DNA of 64,000 bases from VXRJ01 sp965246995. GTDB taxonomy: Bacteria; Acidobacteriota; Vicinamibacteria; Vicinamibacterales; UBA8438. Below are positions 1 through 8,856 of this stretch, piece after piece. Both the position numbers and the translations under genes were made by a program. Location of the stretch: positions 2,852,001-2,916,000 of the forward strand of contig OZ252008.1 of the NCBI GenBank assembly GCA_965246995.1. The letters are read 5' to 3'. The notes beneath the pieces are model-generated. The model searched no databases. It was not told where the DNA came from and saw nothing but the letters and a program-made list of their open reading frames with translations. The number at the start of each line of letters is the position of its first letter. Position 1 is the stretch's first letter.

Positions 1-1
1 G

Positions 2-1045
2 ACTGTCGCCTACGTCGTGTCTCACGGTCACCCGGAGCCGCTCTATCGCTGTCAGCGCCGGGGGATTCAACGGGCGGAGCCGGCGTGCCAGAGCCTGCCG
101 GGCGCGGCGATCGACCGCGCGGTCAGCGAGCTCGTGCTCGAAACCGTCACCCCGGCGTCGATCGACGTTGCAGTCGAGGTGTTCGACGAGCTACGAGCCC
201 GGGCCGCCGAGGTCGACCGCGCCAAGCGGGCGCAGATTGCCCGGCTTCGGGAGGATGCCGAGCTGGCGCAGCGGCAGTTTCTTCTCGTGCGGCCCGAGAA
301 TCGGCTCGTGGCCGACAGCCTCGAACGGCACTGGAACGAGGCGCTCCAGCGGTTGGCTGCGGCCGAAGAGGCGTACGCCGGTGCGGGCAAGACCCAGCTC
401 CCGGCGGTCACTGCCGAGATGAAGGAGCGGGTGGCAGCATTGGTCGCCGACCTGCCGCGGGTCTGGCATGACCCGCGCACGCCGGCGCGCGACCGCAAGC
501 GGATGCTGCGGCTTCTTGTCGAAGATGTCACCCTGCTCCGCGACGACGTGATCCGAGTGTCCATTCGCTGGAGGGGCGGCTCCACCCGCGAGATCGAGTG
601 TCCACTGCCGCTCAGCGCACCGGATCTGCGTCGTACTCCGGCCGCGGTCGTCGAACAGGTCCGCGCCCTCGCTACCGAACAGACCGACGCGCAGATCGCC
701 GAGACGCTCAACGGGCGGTGGCTACGCACCGGGACCGGTCTGCCATTCAGCCGCCTGCGCGTCCGCATGCTGCGCGAGGCGTACGACATCGAGAGCTACG
801 CCGAACACCTGCTCGGGGCGCGCTGGCTGACCGTACCGCAGATGGCCGAGCTACTCGACGTGCATCCGGCCACCGCCAAGCGCTTCGCGCACCAAGGCGT
901 GCTGCGCGCCGTGCGCGCCGACGACAAAGGCACGATACTCTTCAAACCGCCCACCGGACCCCTGCCCGTCAGCCATCCGGGAAAGCGGTTACGCGACCGG
1001 CGGCAGCACCCAAAGCTTGTATCGCATGTACAGGAAGGTGCGTAG
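2..1045 (+). CDS. Large serine recombinase, C-terminal part (5' end outside window)
   Basis: The frame is open to the left edge, so the catalytic resolvase domain is missing. What remains starts at the zinc-ribbon region (YRCQRRG near residue 15), followed by a long coiled-coil-like helical segment (about 60-150) and a C-terminal part containing a helix-turn-helix-like stretch (WLTVPQMAELLDVHPATAKR). This layout is that of the recombinase family that cuts and rejoins DNA through an N-terminal serine. The gene stops with TAG at 1043-1045. The next codons (TAT GAA GCC TGA) resemble the usual QYEA tail of relatives, so the stop may be slightly premature. An IS21 remnant abuts immediately downstream. 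Confidence 0.75.
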   Translation, partial: TVAYVVSHGHPEPLYRCQRRGIQRAEPACQSLPGAAIDRAVSELVLETVTPASIDVAVEVFDELRARAAEVDRAKRAQIARLREDAELAQRQFLLVRPENRLVADSLERHWNEALQRLAAAEEAYAGAGKTQLPAVTAEMKERVAALVADLPRVWHDPRTPARDRKRMLRLLVEDVTLLRDDVIRVSIRWRGGSTREIECPLPLSAPDLRRTPAAVVEQVRALATEQTDAQIAETLNGRWLRTGTGLPFSRLRVRMLREAYDIESYAEHLLGARWLTVPQMAELLDVHPATAKRFAHQGVLRAVRADDKGTILFKPPTGPLPVSHPGKRLRDRRQHPKLVSHVQEGA

Positions 1046-1057
1046 TATGAAGCCTGA

Positions 1058-1885
1058 AACTTCGTCTGCGCCCGATACGGCCGGCACGCGCGCGGGTGGA
1101 ATCCCCAGTGCGCGGCAAAGCGCAGAAACTCCGCGTTCAACACCAGCTCGCCGCCGCCCACGCGCTGGTCCGACAGCACGACCGCGCGCATCTGGTCAAA
1201 CAAGAGCTCCTTCGGGACACCGCCGAACCGCGCGAACGCGCGCTCCAGCCCGTCGGTCAACACGGCCATCGTCTGCCGGCGGTAGAAACACAGCCACAGC
1301 AGCCGGGAGTGGCTCAGCACCACCACCAGGGCGTGCCGGCGGCCCCAGGGCAGGGTGAAGGTCGCGAAGTCCACCTGGCCCTGACGCCCCGCCGGCGTCT
1401 CGAACCGAACCACCGACTCGGTCGGCTCCCGTGGACGCACCGCGCGGACGTAGTCCCGCACCCGGCTGTAGCCACCGGGGTAGCCCGCCGCGCGGACCTC
1501 GTCAAACAGCCGCTGCGCCGACAGCCCGGGATACTCCTCGAGACGTGCATCGATGATCCCCGTGTAGGGATCCAGCTTGTGGGGCGCCGGTGGTCGCGGC
1601 GCGTAGCGCGAGCCACCTGACGACAGGTCCCGGTCCAACTGACCCGTCTCGACCCACTCGTGGATCGTCCGGCGACTCACCCCGAAGCGTCTCGACAACT
1701 CCGCCTTCGAGACGCCCCGTTCCAGGTAGTACTTCAGCAACATCCTCGTCTCCCATCCATGCATCGGTGCCCCGCTTCCTCGTTGTTGACGTCGTCAACA
1801 TCGTGGAACGCAGGGCAGCTCCCGCCAACCACCAAGGTGTGCGGTTTTCGGTTGCCACAAATGGGAACTTTACGGTTGCCACCAA
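1058..1885 (-). mobile_element. IS21-family remnant (one end plus 5' half of istA)
   Basis: Only the istA-proximal end survives. The outer end near 1885 carries two copies of a GGTTGCCAC-type motif (about 1848-1884), resembling the multiple terminal repeats of IS21 elements. The element is cut off at about 1058, exactly where it meets the serine recombinase gene. Its istB and other terminus are missing, so it cannot move by itself. Confidence 0.65.
1060..1764 (-). pseudogene. istA: IstA transposase fragment (IS21 family), C-terminal half deleted
   Basis: The translation begins with an N-terminal helix-turn-helix (KAELSRRFGVSRRTIHEW) and runs into the rve/DDE integrase core (GQVDFATFTLPWG, then LLFDQMRAVV). 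It ends at the characteristic RPYRAQTK, where relatives continue into the last catalytic region. Beyond position 1060 the open frame only reads antisense through the recombinase gene, so the true homology ends there. About 235 of the usual roughly 500 residues remain. It differs in sequence from the complete IS21 copy at 8.7-11.2 kb, so it came from another element. Confidence 0.75.
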
Positions 1886-2687
1886 CAAGGACCAGAAAAC
1901 CACGGTCACAATGACTGCAAGATAGGCCGAGCCCGGGGCAACCCGCCGCGTTGACCGCGACACCAACTTCGTGATCTTGTCAACCAATGGGAGCTTCCTC
2001 GGAGCCGTCATTCCGTTTCTTGCTCCATTGTACGGTTGGATGATTCGGGTTCCATCGGGGTGGGATCTCCCACTGCCGCAGTACCGCCACATCGGGAAGG
2101 CGAAGGCTGCGGGGGGGCCGCGGATCGTCCTGACTACGCGTTCCTGCGCCGGCAACATCGGGGACCCGGGCCGCCAGCGCTGCGGAGGAATTGACGCCAG
2201 TGCCGGCGGTCGGTATCCCAAGCTTGCGGTGGCGCGATGGCCGCTTCACTGTCTAGCCGCGACCGCCTGCTGAATTTCCACCACGTCCGGGGACACTGAC
2301 CCCCGGCTCCGGCATCATCGTGCGACAGCCGAGCCCCTGTGCTACGTTGACGCCAATTGTGCAACCCACCACCGAGCAGCAGATCGACCCGCCGCAACTC
2401 CCTCTCGAATCGGGCTTCGAAGCCGGAGCCGTGTCGCCGTACGGGAAAATGCCGCCTACGAGATCCTCTGGTCCGATCCCAGCCGACGTTCAGGTTGCTT
2501 TCCCAAGCGTTTCCCCCGGCGTCCCGGCGACGTGCCTTCGGACTTCGTACCGCGAGAGAACGCGATCGCGCGCGCCGGGTTCATTAGGCAACGCTGCTCC
2601 ACTTCCTCGCTCTCCCCGGTTCGGCGTCCTAGCGTACGCTATGCACAACACCTCGGCACTGCGTTGTATCGACATGGAGGTCCTCGA
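1886..2687. other. Intergenic stretch without a recognisable gene
   Basis: About 800 bp between the IS21 remnant and the start of the DUF4393-like gene. All open frames here are short, overlap one another on both strands, and resemble nothing I recognise. The last 20 bp contain the ribosome-binding site GGAGG (about 2676-2680) of the gene starting at 2688. Confidence 0.5.
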
Positions 2688-2709
2688 ATGGCAGACCTAA
2701 CCACCCTAG
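2688..2709 (+). pseudogene. 5' end of an IS-interrupted DUF4393-like gene (codons 1-7)
   Basis: ATG at 2688 follows a good ribosome-binding site (GGAGG, 8 nt away) and encodes MADLTTL before the CTAG target at 2706-2709. Joining base 2709 to base 7709 gives MADLTTLGLGVLATPMVM in one frame. This is the missing start of the DUF4393-like gene whose body lies at 7709-8477. The 5 kb in between is four stacked insertions. The two pieces total 791 nt; adding the single base lost near 7830 gives a 263-residue protein. Confidence 0.75.
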
Positions 2710-4328
2710 CAGCCTGTCGGACTTGGGCGCGGCAAACGCGCGTGGAAGCGACTTGGCACCTGTTTGAACGACGCCCTGTGTCTCTGTGCCGGGAGGGCCG
2801 CTTCGACCGAAACGGGGACTGTATCCCGGCCATCGGTCGCTGACGGCGCCTGGAGGTCTTTCTGACGCCTCTGGTGGGTCGCGAACACGCCGAGTTCCGC
2901 CCCGTATAGCCCCGTCATGCCAGCCTGAGGTTGTGCACGCGTCGGCAGTTATACGCCAGCGTTACCAAGGCCCATTCGCCCTCCACCTTCTCAAGACCCC
3001 GCAGCAGAAACTGCCGGAAGCCCATCGCCTGCTTCACGATCCCGAACACCGGCTCCACCGTCTGCTGGCGCAAACGGTAATGCGCCCGGTGCTCCGGCAG
3101 TGCCATCTTCTCCTGCATCGACTTGATCCAGTCCGCCTGCGGCTCCTTCGCCAGCTGCTCCGGCGGCTCCGGTCGGAAGTCGTGCCGGCGCCGTTGGCCT
3201 TCCGCCCCCGTCGCCACCAACACCTCCACACCGCGACCTGCCAGTTGCGACACCTCGCTGCCCGTCGCGTAGCCACTGTCCGCCAGTACCCGATCCGCCG
3301 CGCCCAACGCCGCCGGTATCGCTTCCACGTCCGCCACCAACTCGTTGCGGTCGCTCGCGCACACGCTCACCCGCGACCCCAACACCAACTGACTGCCGTC
3401 GGCATCCACTGCCGCCTGCGCGTTGTACGCCTGACGGTACTCATGGTGCCGGCTCCTGCGCATCAGCGCACTGTCCGCGTCCGTCAGGTTGATCTGCGCC
3501 TTCGCCTCCGGCGCTTCCGTCGGTGGCTTGATGTGCCGACCCTTGCGCGATCCCGTACGCCGCTCCCGCGCCGCCACCTTGCGCTCGTACTCCGCCCGCT
3601 CCGAGTCCGCACGCGCCTGCGCACGCCGTTCCAACTCCGCGCACGCACGGTCCAGCTTCGCCCGCAGCTTGTCGCGCCGCGACAACTCCTCCGGCAGACC
3701 CTGCGGGTCCGGCACGTCGTCCGTGTCGGCGTGCTCCGCCTGATCCAACAACCCCTCGATCTCGCCTCGCAACTGCTCGCGCAACGCCCCCGCACGGTCG
3801 TAGCGGATGCTGTTGCGCTTGTTCGCGTTCGCGTCCACCTTCGTCCCGTCCACGCTCACCGTCCCAACACGCAGCAGCTTCAGTTCCTTCGCCAGCAGCA
3901 GTACCTGCAGGAACGCCTCCGCTACCGCTTCGAAGTTGCTGCGCCGGAACGTGCAGATCGTGTCGTGGTCCGGATGACAGTTCGCCGCCACGTACCGAAC
4001 GCCAATGTCCCGATACGTCGCCCGCTCGATCCGACGCGAGCCGAAGATCCCGTTCGCGTAGCAGTACACCAGCAACGCCAGCATCATCCGCGGGTGATAC
4101 TGCGCCGATCCGGTGCCCCGTTCGTTCACCTGGAACCGCTCCAGCGGCACCCGTTCCACCGCCTCAATCACGAAGTGCGCCAGATCGTCCTCAGGCAGCC
4201 AATCGCGCAGGTCCGGCGGCAGCAGATACAACTGCGACTGGTGCCGCTGTACAAAATTCGGCATCTACTTCTACCCCCTCAACTCGACAAGCCCCATTAT
4301 AAAACCCGGGCCTAAGTCCGACAGGCTG
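2710..4328 (-). mobile_element. IS1182-family insertion sequence, complete
   Basis: Bounded by perfect 15-bp inverted repeats (CAGCCTGTCGGACTT at 2710-2724 and its complement at 4314-4328). Flanked by CTAG at 2706-2709 and 4329-4332, consistent with a 4-bp palindromic target duplication. The element is 1619 bp with one transposase gene on the minus strand. It is the first member of the four-element CTAG stack. Confidence 0.9.
2915..4264 (-). CDS. IS1182-family transposase
   Basis: A 449-aa DDE transposase. The N-terminal DUF772-type domain (about 15-120, including the CHPDHDTICTFRR segment) is followed by the first catalytic aspartate in VSVDGTKVDANANK (about 140-155). A charged coiled-coil insertion spans about 160-240. 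The remaining core includes VLADSGYATG (about 325) and the C-terminal VEPVFGIVKQAMGFRQF (about 410-430), which carries the catalytic glutamate. Length and architecture match intact family members, so it is likely functional. The long overlapping plus-strand frame is an antisense shadow. Confidence 0.9.
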   Translation of the reverse strand: MPNFVQRHQSQLYLLPPDLRDWLPEDDLAHFVIEAVERVPLERFQVNERGTGSAQYHPRMMLALLVYCYANGIFGSRRIERATYRDIGVRYVAANCHPDHDTICTFRRSNFEAVAEAFLQVLLLAKELKLLRVGTVSVDGTKVDANANKRNSIRYDRAGALREQLRGEIEGLLDQAEHADTDDVPDPQGLPEELSRRDKLRAKLDRACAELERRAQARADSERAEYERKVAARERRTGSRKGRHIKPPTEAPEAKAQINLTDADSALMRRSRHHEYRQAYNAQAAVDADGSQLVLGSRVSVCASDRNELVADVEAIPAALGAADRVLADSGYATGSEVSQLAGRGVEVLVATGAEGQRRRHDFRPEPPEQLAKEPQADWIKSMQEKMALPEHRAHYRLRQQTVEPVFGIVKQAMGFRQFLLRGLEKVEGEWALVTLAYNCRRVHNLRLA

Positions 4329-4332
4329 CTAG

Positions 4333-6056
4333 CCCGGATTATTCAGGAAGGGTCCGATTTCGGTAGAAAAACAAAGGCCTCCGCGTGGTATAAATGGCTT
4401 GCTCACAGACATTTACCCACCACGGAGGCCCTTACGTGACGATCAATACGATACCACAGACTGTCCTCTTTCCGGATCTCTTCGACAAGCCCCTCGTCGC
4501 GACGTTCGACCGCCAGCACGCGAGTTCCGATGGCGGCGCCGTCCTGCTCAAGGCGGCGGAGCGCGTGTATGGGTTGGTGGCGGGTTTCGCCCGGTGTCTG
4601 GTGGACCGACGGGAGCCCGGGAAGATCCGGCACACGCTGGCGGAGTTGCTCGGACAGCGGATCTTCGGCATTGCCTGCGGTCATCCCGATGGCAACGACG
4701 CCAACCATCTCGCCGACGACCCGATCCACAAGCTGCTGCTCGGGCGGGACCCGGTGGCGGGGGAGGCGTTGGCCTCGCAGCCGACGATCTCTCGGTTCGA
4801 GAACGGCGTCGACCGGTCCGCCCTCTACGAGCTGGCGCGCGAGCTGGCGATGCGGGTCATCGAGCGGCATCAGCGCCGGCTGGACGGGCGGGCGCGGCGC
4901 ATCACGATCGACCTGGATCCGACCGACGACGCGACGCACGGCGCCCAGCAGCTCACCTTCTTCAACGGGCACTACGATCGCTGGTGCTACCTGCCGTTGC
5001 TGGCGTTTCTGACCTTCGACCAGGAACGCGAACAGTATCTGTGCGCGGCGGTGCTGCGGCCCGGCAATGTGCCGGCCACCCGCGGGACCGTGGGCGTGTT
5101 GTGCCGGCTGCTGCCCCTGCTGCGGCAGGCCTTTCCCCAGGCGCGGTTTCTCGTCCGGCTCGACGGGGGCTTTGCGACACCGGAGATCTTCGACTTCCTG
5201 GATGCCGAGCCACGGCTCGACTACGTGGTGGCGATGGCCAGGAACGCCGTGTTGCAGCGCCACGCCGAGCCCGCCCTGCTCGTGGCGCAGGCCCAGAGCG
5301 CGGCCAGCGGCCAGACCGCGCACGTCTACGCCGACACCCGCTATCGAGCCCGCACGTGGGACCGCGACCGCCGCGTCGTGATCAAGGCCGAGGTCGTCCG
5401 GCTCGGCGACCGCGCCCCGCGCGACAACCCGCGCTTCGTCGTGACCAATCTGCGCCAGACGCCGCGCTTCCTCTATGAACGGATCTACTGCGCCCGCGGC
5501 GACATCGAGAACCGCATCAAGGAACTGCTCGATGGCCTGCAGATCGACCGCACGAGCTGCTGTCGCTTCTGGGCCAATCAACTGCGCGTGCTCCTCACCG
5601 CCGCCGCCTACGTGCTGATGCAAGAACTCCGGCTGCGCGCGGCGCGCACCGCCTGTGCCCGCGCCCAGGTGACGTGGCTGCGCGACCGGCTCCTCAAATT
5701 GGGGGCGCACGTCGTCGGCTCGGTCCGCCGCGTGGTCCTGCACCTGCCGACCGCCACACCGGACCTCCACGCCTGGCGGCACATCGCGCTGGCACTCGGC
5801 GCCCGCCCCGGATAGACCCCAGACAGCGCCTGTCAGCCGCGCATACACGCATCCCAACGGCGCACCGAGCCCGCCCGCGTGGCGAAGCCGTCCCTGGACG
5901 GCCCCGTACCCAGGCCGTCCGCACCGACAATCAGTGTCCATCCCGCCAGCGCCCGACGGCAGCGACGCCCGGCGCGCCCGGTGCGCCCGGTGCGCCCGGT
6001 GCGCGACAATTACACCGTCCGCGCGGCCGACTTGGAGCCTTCACGAATAATGCAGG
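4333..6056 (+). mobile_element. IS1380-family insertion sequence, copy 1
   Basis: Ends are imperfect inverted repeats: CCCGGATTATTCAGGAAGG at 4333 and, at 6056 read inward, CCTGCATTATTCGTGAAGG. CTAG lies on both sides (4329-4332 shared with the previous IS, and 6057-6060). Length is 1724 bp. A nearly identical copy sits in the integrase gene at 49409-51111. Confidence 0.85.
4436..5815 (+). CDS. IS1380-family transposase, copy 1
   Basis: DDE transposase of 459 aa from GTG 4436, which has GGAGG 8 nt upstream; an in-frame ATG at 4394 would add 14 residues. Recognisable parts are the N-terminal SSDGGAVLLKAAE region, the catalytic stretch TIDLDPTDDATHGAQQ, the RLDGGFATPEIFDFL region carrying another conserved aspartate, and the C-terminal CARGDIENRIKELLDGL block with the glutamate typical of the family. 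It differs from copy 2 at only about six residues, indicating recent spread of this IS within the genome. Confidence 0.9.
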   Translation: MTINTIPQTVLFPDLFDKPLVATFDRQHASSDGGAVLLKAAERVYGLVAGFARCLVDRREPGKIRHTLAELLGQRIFGIACGHPDGNDANHLADDPIHKLLLGRDPVAGEALASQPTISRFENGVDRSALYELARELAMRVIERHQRRLDGRARRITIDLDPTDDATHGAQQLTFFNGHYDRWCYLPLLAFLTFDQEREQYLCAAVLRPGNVPATRGTVGVLCRLLPLLRQAFPQARFLVRLDGGFATPEIFDFLDAEPRLDYVVAMARNAVLQRHAEPALLVAQAQSAASGQTAHVYADTRYRARTWDRDRRVVIKAEVVRLGDRAPRDNPRFVVTNLRQTPRFLYERIYCARGDIENRIKELLDGLQIDRTSCCRFWANQLRVLLTAAAYVLMQELRLRAARTACARAQVTWLRDRLLKLGAHVVGSVRRVVLHLPTATPDLHAWRHIALALGARPG

Positions 6057-6060
6057 CTAG

Positions 6061-6235
6061 GAGCCCGTGGTGAAACCCGCGTAGCACCGAGAGCGGCGAG
6101 GCGCTCGCCTGACAAGGCGCGACGAGGGAGGATATTGGCCATATCCCGACCGCGGACTGACGCAGTCCGCGGAGCAACGCCGTTCAGGCGGGATGCATCG
6201 CCGCTCGAATGTAGCGGGGGTTTCACCACGGGCTC
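6061..6235. mobile_element. 175-bp MITE with 18-bp perfect terminal inverted repeats
   Basis: No coding capacity. Both ends read GAGCCCGTGGTGAAACCC inward, with further imperfect symmetry inside, plus an internal perfect hairpin (CCGCGGACT/AGTCCGCGG around 6150-6172). CTAG flanks both sides (6057-6060, 6236-6239). The ends resemble those of the neighbouring IS at 6240 (CAGCCCGTGGTGAAAG), so that transposase probably mobilises it. Confidence 0.8.
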
Positions 6236-6239
6236 CTAG

Positions 6240-7704
6240 CAGCCCGTGGTGAAAGTCCCTCGTTCCAGGGATCGACGTGATCGGTCCTGTGTCCTACACT
6301 GTCGGGCATGGCGATGGGGACAAGCCGCGGTCGACCGCGGCAAGCGACGATGTGGGTGCCCACGGCGGATCTGCCGAAGAGCGCTGGGCACCCGTTTTAC
6401 GAGCGGCTGAATCGGGTGCTCGACGAGGCGGGGTTCGATGCGTTCGTGGAGGCGAAGTGCGCGTCGTTCTACGCGGACGGGGTCGGTCGGCCGAGTCTGG
6501 CGCCGGGCCGGTATTTCCGGTTGCTGTTGCTCGGCTACTTTGAAGGGTTGGACTCGGAACGGGCAATCGCGTGGCGCGCCGCCGATTCGCTGAGCATCCG
6601 GACATTTCTGGACTTCGCCCTGCACGAGGCCCCGCCGGACCACTCGACGCTGTCGCGCACCCGTCGCCTGATTGACCTCGAGACCCATCAGGCAGTGTTT
6701 ACCTGGGTGTTGCAGCGACTGGCCGACGCCACGCTGGTGGTGGGGCGCACGGTTGGCATCGATGCCACGACGCTGGAAGCCAATGCGGCGATGCGGAGCA
6801 TTGTGCGGCGGGATACGAGTGAGAGCTACGACGCGTTTCTGACCCGGCTGGCCGAGGCGTCCGGCCTCTCGACGCCGACGCGCGCCGAGTTGGCCCGGTT
6901 CGACCGGACCCGCAAAAAGAAGGGCTCGAACGCGGACTGGACCCACCCGCACGATCCGGACGCGAAGATCACGAAAATGAAGGACGGCCGCACGCATCTG
7001 GCGCACACCGCCGAGCATGCGGTCGACCTGGACACAGGCGCCATCCTGGGCGTGACGGTGCAGGACGCGAGTGCGGGCGACACGACGACCTTGGTCGACA
7101 CGCTCGTCACGGCCGCCGAGCAGGTCGAGGCGGTCGGCGCGCCGGGGATCGCGGAGGTGGTGGCCGACAAGGGATATCACAGCAACGAGACGATGGTCGG
7201 GTTTGCGGCCATCGGCGTCCGCAGCTACGTCTCGGAGCCGGATCGCGGCCGGCGGCACTGGAAGGGCCAGGCGGCGGCGCGGGACGCGGTGTATGCCAAC
7301 CGGCGGCGGATTCGCGGCGCGCGCGGGAAACGGCTGCTGCGGCAGCGGGGCGAGCTACTGGAACGGCCCAACGCGCATCTCTACGAGACCGGCAGGATGC
7401 GCCGCGTCCATCTGCGCGGGCATCCCAACATCCTGAAACGGCTGCTCGTCCAGGTCTGCGGCGTCAATCTCGGGTTGCTCATGCGGCACCTGACGGGCGT
7501 GGGCACGCCGCGGAGCCTCCAGGGCCGCGCGTCGGCGCTGGTGGAGGCGCTGATCGGCCTCCTGAGCGGCTGCTGGGGGCGTGTGCGGCGCTTCTGGGCC
7601 CCGGAGCGCCATGATCGGCCCGATTCGTCGTGGGATAGTCCGGCGACACGCCAATACGGACACGCGATTCTCGATTGACAATCAGCCCCTTCTGCCACGG
7701 GCTG
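6240..7704 (+). mobile_element. DUF772-type (IS1182/IS5-like) insertion sequence, complete
   Basis: Left end CAGCCCGTGGTGAAAG at 6240; the right end at 7704 reads CAGCCCGTGGCAGAAG inward. CTAG flanks at 6236-6239 and 7705-7708. It is 1465 bp long with one plus-strand transposase gene. It is the last member of the CTAG stack, abutting the body of the DUF4393-like gene. Confidence 0.85.
6308..7678 (+). CDS. IS1182/IS5-like transposase with DUF772 domain
   Basis: A 456-aa transposase of the IS4/IS5 DDE superfamily. The N-terminal DUF772-like domain (about 25-110, RPSLAPGRYFRLLLLGYFEG) precedes the catalytic aspartate in VGIDATTLEANAAMRSI (about 140-157). The second is in VADKGYHSNE (about 285), with YANRRRIRGARGKRLLR near 330-345 and a C-terminal helical tail. 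It is unlike the IS1182-type transposase at 2915-4264 in sequence, so two distinct elements used the same CTAG site. The ATG start lies 68 bp inside the left end. The gene looks intact. Confidence 0.85.
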   Translation: MAMGTSRGRPRQATMWVPTADLPKSAGHPFYERLNRVLDEAGFDAFVEAKCASFYADGVGRPSLAPGRYFRLLLLGYFEGLDSERAIAWRAADSLSIRTFLDFALHEAPPDHSTLSRTRRLIDLETHQAVFTWVLQRLADATLVVGRTVGIDATTLEANAAMRSIVRRDTSESYDAFLTRLAEASGLSTPTRAELARFDRTRKKKGSNADWTHPHDPDAKITKMKDGRTHLAHTAEHAVDLDTGAILGVTVQDASAGDTTTLVDTLVTAAEQVEAVGAPGIAEVVADKGYHSNETMVGFAAIGVRSYVSEPDRGRRHWKGQAAARDAVYANRRRIRGARGKRLLRQRGELLERPNAHLYETGRMRRVHLRGHPNILKRLLVQVCGVNLGLLMRHLTGVGTPRSLQGRASALVEALIGLLSGCWGRVRRFWAPERHDRPDSSWDSPATRQYGHAILD

Positions 7705-8477
7705 CTAGGGCTTGGCGTCCTGGCTACCCCCATGGTTATGAAACTCCTCGGCCCGACTGCCGATTATCTAGGCGGCGAACTTCGGACACTTGCAGAAAAG
7801 CGATTGCAGAACATTCAGAAGATTTTCTCCAGGCGGCAACCAAACTTGAGGAAACGCTTGACGCGCCGGGCCAAGTGCCGCCCAAAGTTCTCAAAGTGAT
7901 ACTCAACGACGGCTCCTATTGTGACGATGCCGTGTCAGTGGAGTACTTTGGAGGCGTGTTGGCGTCGTCCAGAACTGAAACCAGCCGAGATGACAGAGGA
8001 TCGTGGATAGCCAAGATTGTTGACGGCCTGTCATCGTACCAAGTCAGAACACATTATGTCATATATTCCGCAGTGGCGCAGCTATTTTCTACTGGCACGC
8101 ATAACCTTACCGTTTCCAAAGATGGAAAAAAGATGGAGCTATTCATTCCATTTACCGCCTACGTCCACGTTATGCAGTTCACAAAGGAAGAATACAACGG
8201 TCAACTTCTGCATCATATATTCAATAGCCTGAGCAATGAGGGACTTATAGAAGCAGATTGGAGTTTCGGGTCCAAAAAGGAACTGGCGCGCATGGGTACA
8301 GCGTCTCCCGGCGACGGTATCGTCTGTAGGCCATCTGCGCCAGGAGCCGAGCTGTTCCTATGGGCCTTTGGACATGGCGACAAAGGCTTGAATTTCATGC
8401 TCACGGACAGTTTTTCCCCGACAAAAGAAGGGATCTCCCAGTTGGGTTCGGACGCAATAGCAACAAAGGCTGGCTAA
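7705..8477 (+). pseudogene. DUF4393-like gene body: 5' end displaced by IS stack, one frameshift
   Basis: The first frame reads GLGVLATPMVMKLLGPTADY and continues to about 7830. The sequence then continues one frame back as LQAATKLEETLDAPGQVPP and runs to the stop at 8477. Motifs such as SVEYFGGVLASSR, SRDDRG and YQVRTHYVIY fit the DUF4393 family, whose members are cytosolic proteins of unknown function often found near mobile or defence genes. Adding one base near TTTTCTCC restores a single frame. The 5' codons lie at 2688-2709. Either the frameshift or the IS stack alone would inactivate the gene. A sequencing error at the T-run is the alternative to a true frameshift. Confidence 0.7.
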
Positions 8478-8727
8478 CATCTTAGTCCACCGCGCTGTAC
8501 GGAGGGCGCCGCCGCGTGGTCGACCGGATCTGCGACGATGACCAGACGCACAGACACCGCGATACCTTGCCTGTCGACGGCCGCAACGTCAACGACGGCC
8601 CACGCTCCCCCGACCACCTTCCCCACGGGGCACACCGCCTCTCCAAGCGGCCCGCCCGGCGCTGATCTTGGACGCGCAGGTTCCCTCCAGCCCCCACCGT
8701 GATGGTCGAGTCGACCGGCCGTGGAAA
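8478..8727. other. Spacer between DUF4393-like gene and IS21 element
   Basis: 250 bp with only short overlapping minus-strand frames that I do not recognise. A gene fragment interrupted by the IS21 insertion cannot be excluded, but no join across the element was found. Confidence 0.4.
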
Positions 8728-8856
8728 TGGCAAGTAGAAAAGGGACCTCTGTGGCCACTTGAAAAGGGACCCCCTATGCGTTGTTCCGATTGTCGTGACG
8801 TGGCCGGACGGAGCGGAGCGACGGGAGGCCACGTCGCGACAAGTCCTATTGTCGTG

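Noticed and set aside
67..789. 240-aa minus-strand frame at the left edge
   Set aside because: Ser/Arg-rich antisense of the recombinase gene.
2786..4315. 509-aa plus-strand frame opposite the IS1182 transposase
   Set aside because: Antisense shadow of a high-GC gene; Arg/Leu/His-rich low-complexity translation, no motif, and the minus strand has a clear transposase.
4403..5941. 512-aa minus-strand frame opposite IS1380 copy 1 (and a similar one at 49478-50980)
   Set aside because: Mirrors the transposase codons; repeated in both IS copies only because the IS is repeated.
8474..8832. Short minus-strand frames left of the IS21 element
   Set aside because: Overlap the IS end, no motif, and no in-frame continuation found right of the IS.
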